Shown piece by piece: positions 5,426-6,304 of a stretch of 6,304 nucleotides of DNA (its first letter is position 1; the number at the start of each line of letters is the position of its first letter). The DNA is from Prevotellaceae bacterium (GTDB taxonomy: Bacteria > Bacteroidota > Bacteroidia > Bacteroidales > UBA932). The notes below the pieces were generated by a model. It did no database searches, was not told the origin of the DNA, and saw nothing but the letters and a program-made list of their open reading frames with translations. The position numbers and the translations under genes are program-made. The stretch is from assembly GCA_031264645.1 (NCBI GenBank), contig JAISDR010000153.1:1-6304 (forward strand). The letters are read 5' to 3'.

Positions 5426-6265
5426 TTATTTTTTGATACTTAATTCATTATCCAAATCTATTCCACGTTTTTGCGTAAACATAAGGGATTCGACATACAT
5501 GGTTTCAGCCTCGGCTTTGTATTTTGATTCGGGATATTCGCTCACGAAGTTATAATATTCGTCAATTGCGGCGATATATCTTTCGGGCTGCATCTTTCTG
5601 ACGCTCTTTTTAGCGTATATATAACTCGCTTTCAGCATCAGGAATGACTGTTCCTCGTTATACTTGCTGAGAGGAAAGTCTCTGATACTGTTGCGCAAAG
5701 CAACTATAGCCGACTTGTAATCTTCGATTTGGAAATATAATTTGGCTGACATGTAAGCCTTTTCTTCCAGCCGTCCCTTCAGTTCGGTCAGGTAATCCTT
5801 GTCCTTGTCTTTTCCGTATTCCGAATCGGGAAATTTGGTATTGAAGACATTGAACGCAGTTATTGCATCTATGGTATTGTGCTGATCCAAAGAGGCGCGC
5901 GAAGACAGCCTGTACAGATTCACCGCCCGCATATAATAGGCTTCTTCGGCAAAATTACTGCGTCCGAATATGCGGGTGAACTTTTCCAGAGAAGCTTCCG
6001 CCGAATAATAATCGCTCATCAGGTAATATCCTTTGGCGATATAGAAATTCACGGTATCGTCGCGCGACTGCCCGTTGTAAATGGCATTTAAGGATTCAAA
6101 CAAAGGCGTGGACTTGGAATATTTGGTCTTGTTATAGTATTCCAATCCGGCAGAATATCGTTTTTCGGGGTCAGGATTCTTCAATAATTTGTTGTATCCG
6201 GCACATCCTGAAATTATAAAACTTATCAGAATCAACAATATACTTTTATTTTTTAATCTATACAT
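5426..6265 (-). CDS. bamD: Outer-membrane assembly lipoprotein BamD
   Basis: This 279-residue lipoprotein is a subunit of the BAM complex, which inserts beta-barrel proteins into the outer membrane and acts from its periplasmic face. Residues 1-20 form a lipoprotein signal: MYRLKNK, a hydrophobic core, then lipobox ISGC with C21 as the lipidated cysteine. The mature part is helical with about five TPR-like repeats. Recognisable pieces are KRYSAGLEYYNKTKYSKSTP (35-54), YIAKGYYLMSDYYSAEASLE (75-94), EAYYMRAVNLYRL (98-110), AITAFNVFNTKFPDSEY (124-140), SAKLYFQIEDYKSAI (163-177) and AAIDEYYNFVSEYPESKY (222-239). The F/Y-P-x-S-x-Y endings are typical of BamD-like proteins. The early YNKLLKNPDPEKRY segment matches Bacteroidetes BamD. 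It is the first gene of the operon, with a promoter box 29 bp upstream. The gene is complete. Confidence 0.93.
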   Translation of the reverse strand: MYRLKNKSILLILISFIISGCAGYNKLLKNPDPEKRYSAGLEYYNKTKYSKSTPLFESLNAIYNGQSRDDTVNFYIAKGYYLMSDYYSAEASLEKFTRIFGRSNFAEEAYYMRAVNLYRLSSRASLDQHNTIDAITAFNVFNTKFPDSEYGKDKDKDYLTELKGRLEEKAYMSAKLYFQIEDYKSAIVALRNSIRDFPLSKYNEEQSFLMLKASYIYAKKSVRKMQPERYIAAIDEYYNFVSEYPESKYKAEAETMYVESLMFTQKRGIDLDNELSIKK

Positions 6266-6293
6266 ATTCTTTATCCCACATTAAATCGAAGCG

Positions 6294-6301
6294 CAAAGTT
6301 A
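6294..6301 (-). promoter_or_regulatory. Bacteroidetes-type -7 promoter element for the bamD operon
   Basis: Read on the minus strand this is TAACTTTG, a full match to the TAnnTTTG -7 consensus, followed by CGC. It lies 28 bases before the bamD ATG (6265), so transcription should begin near 6286-6288 with a leader of about 22 bases. The -33 element would fall outside the window. It is the only clear promoter seen for the four-gene minus-strand operon. Confidence 0.65.
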
Positions 6302-6304
6302 CAA

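Overview
The window looks like a Bacteroidetes chromosome, probably order Bacteroidales. The evidence is the minus-strand gene order bamD, RNA polymerase omega, coaBC, DUF4835, which is typical of that phylum. Promoter -7 boxes of the TAnnTTTG type, A/T-rich leaders without strong Shine-Dalgarno sequences, and lineage-type motifs in CoaBC agree. The exact genus cannot be read from the sequence.

Layout. Positions 1-180 hold the end of an AraC-family regulator on the plus strand. A short intergenic stretch follows with a palindrome (185-201) and a TACCTTTG promoter box (216-223). Next is a two-gene plus-strand operon (257-2241): an AAA15-type ATPase (RloA-like) and a RloB-family TOPRIM-like protein, joined by an ATGA overlap. 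This pairing matches RloA/RloB and AbiL-type abortive-infection modules, so it is the probable phage-defence element of the window. Its second gene ends inside a 64-bp repeat and may have lost its normal C-terminus.

Positions 2242-2936 contain no convincing gene. They hold two copies of the 64-bp repeat with partly inverted ends, a degenerate relative of a dispersed intergenic repeat (GTCATTGCGAG and GCAAAGCAATCC type), a possible minus-strand terminator, and an array of 14 full units plus one partial unit of 21 bp. Each unit is an imperfect palindrome, no unit contains an indel, and four of six frames stay open.

Positions 2937-6265 are a compact minus-strand housekeeping operon read from right to left. 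It encodes BamD (outer-membrane assembly lipoprotein), omega (transcription), CoaBC (coenzyme A synthesis) and a secreted DUF4835/PorD-type protein linked to type IX secretion. A TAACTTTG box at 6294-6301 probably drives it. The recN gene commonly found next in this order is not here. The repeats and the convergent defence operon occupy that place, which suggests a rearranged, accessory-prone junction beside a conserved operon.
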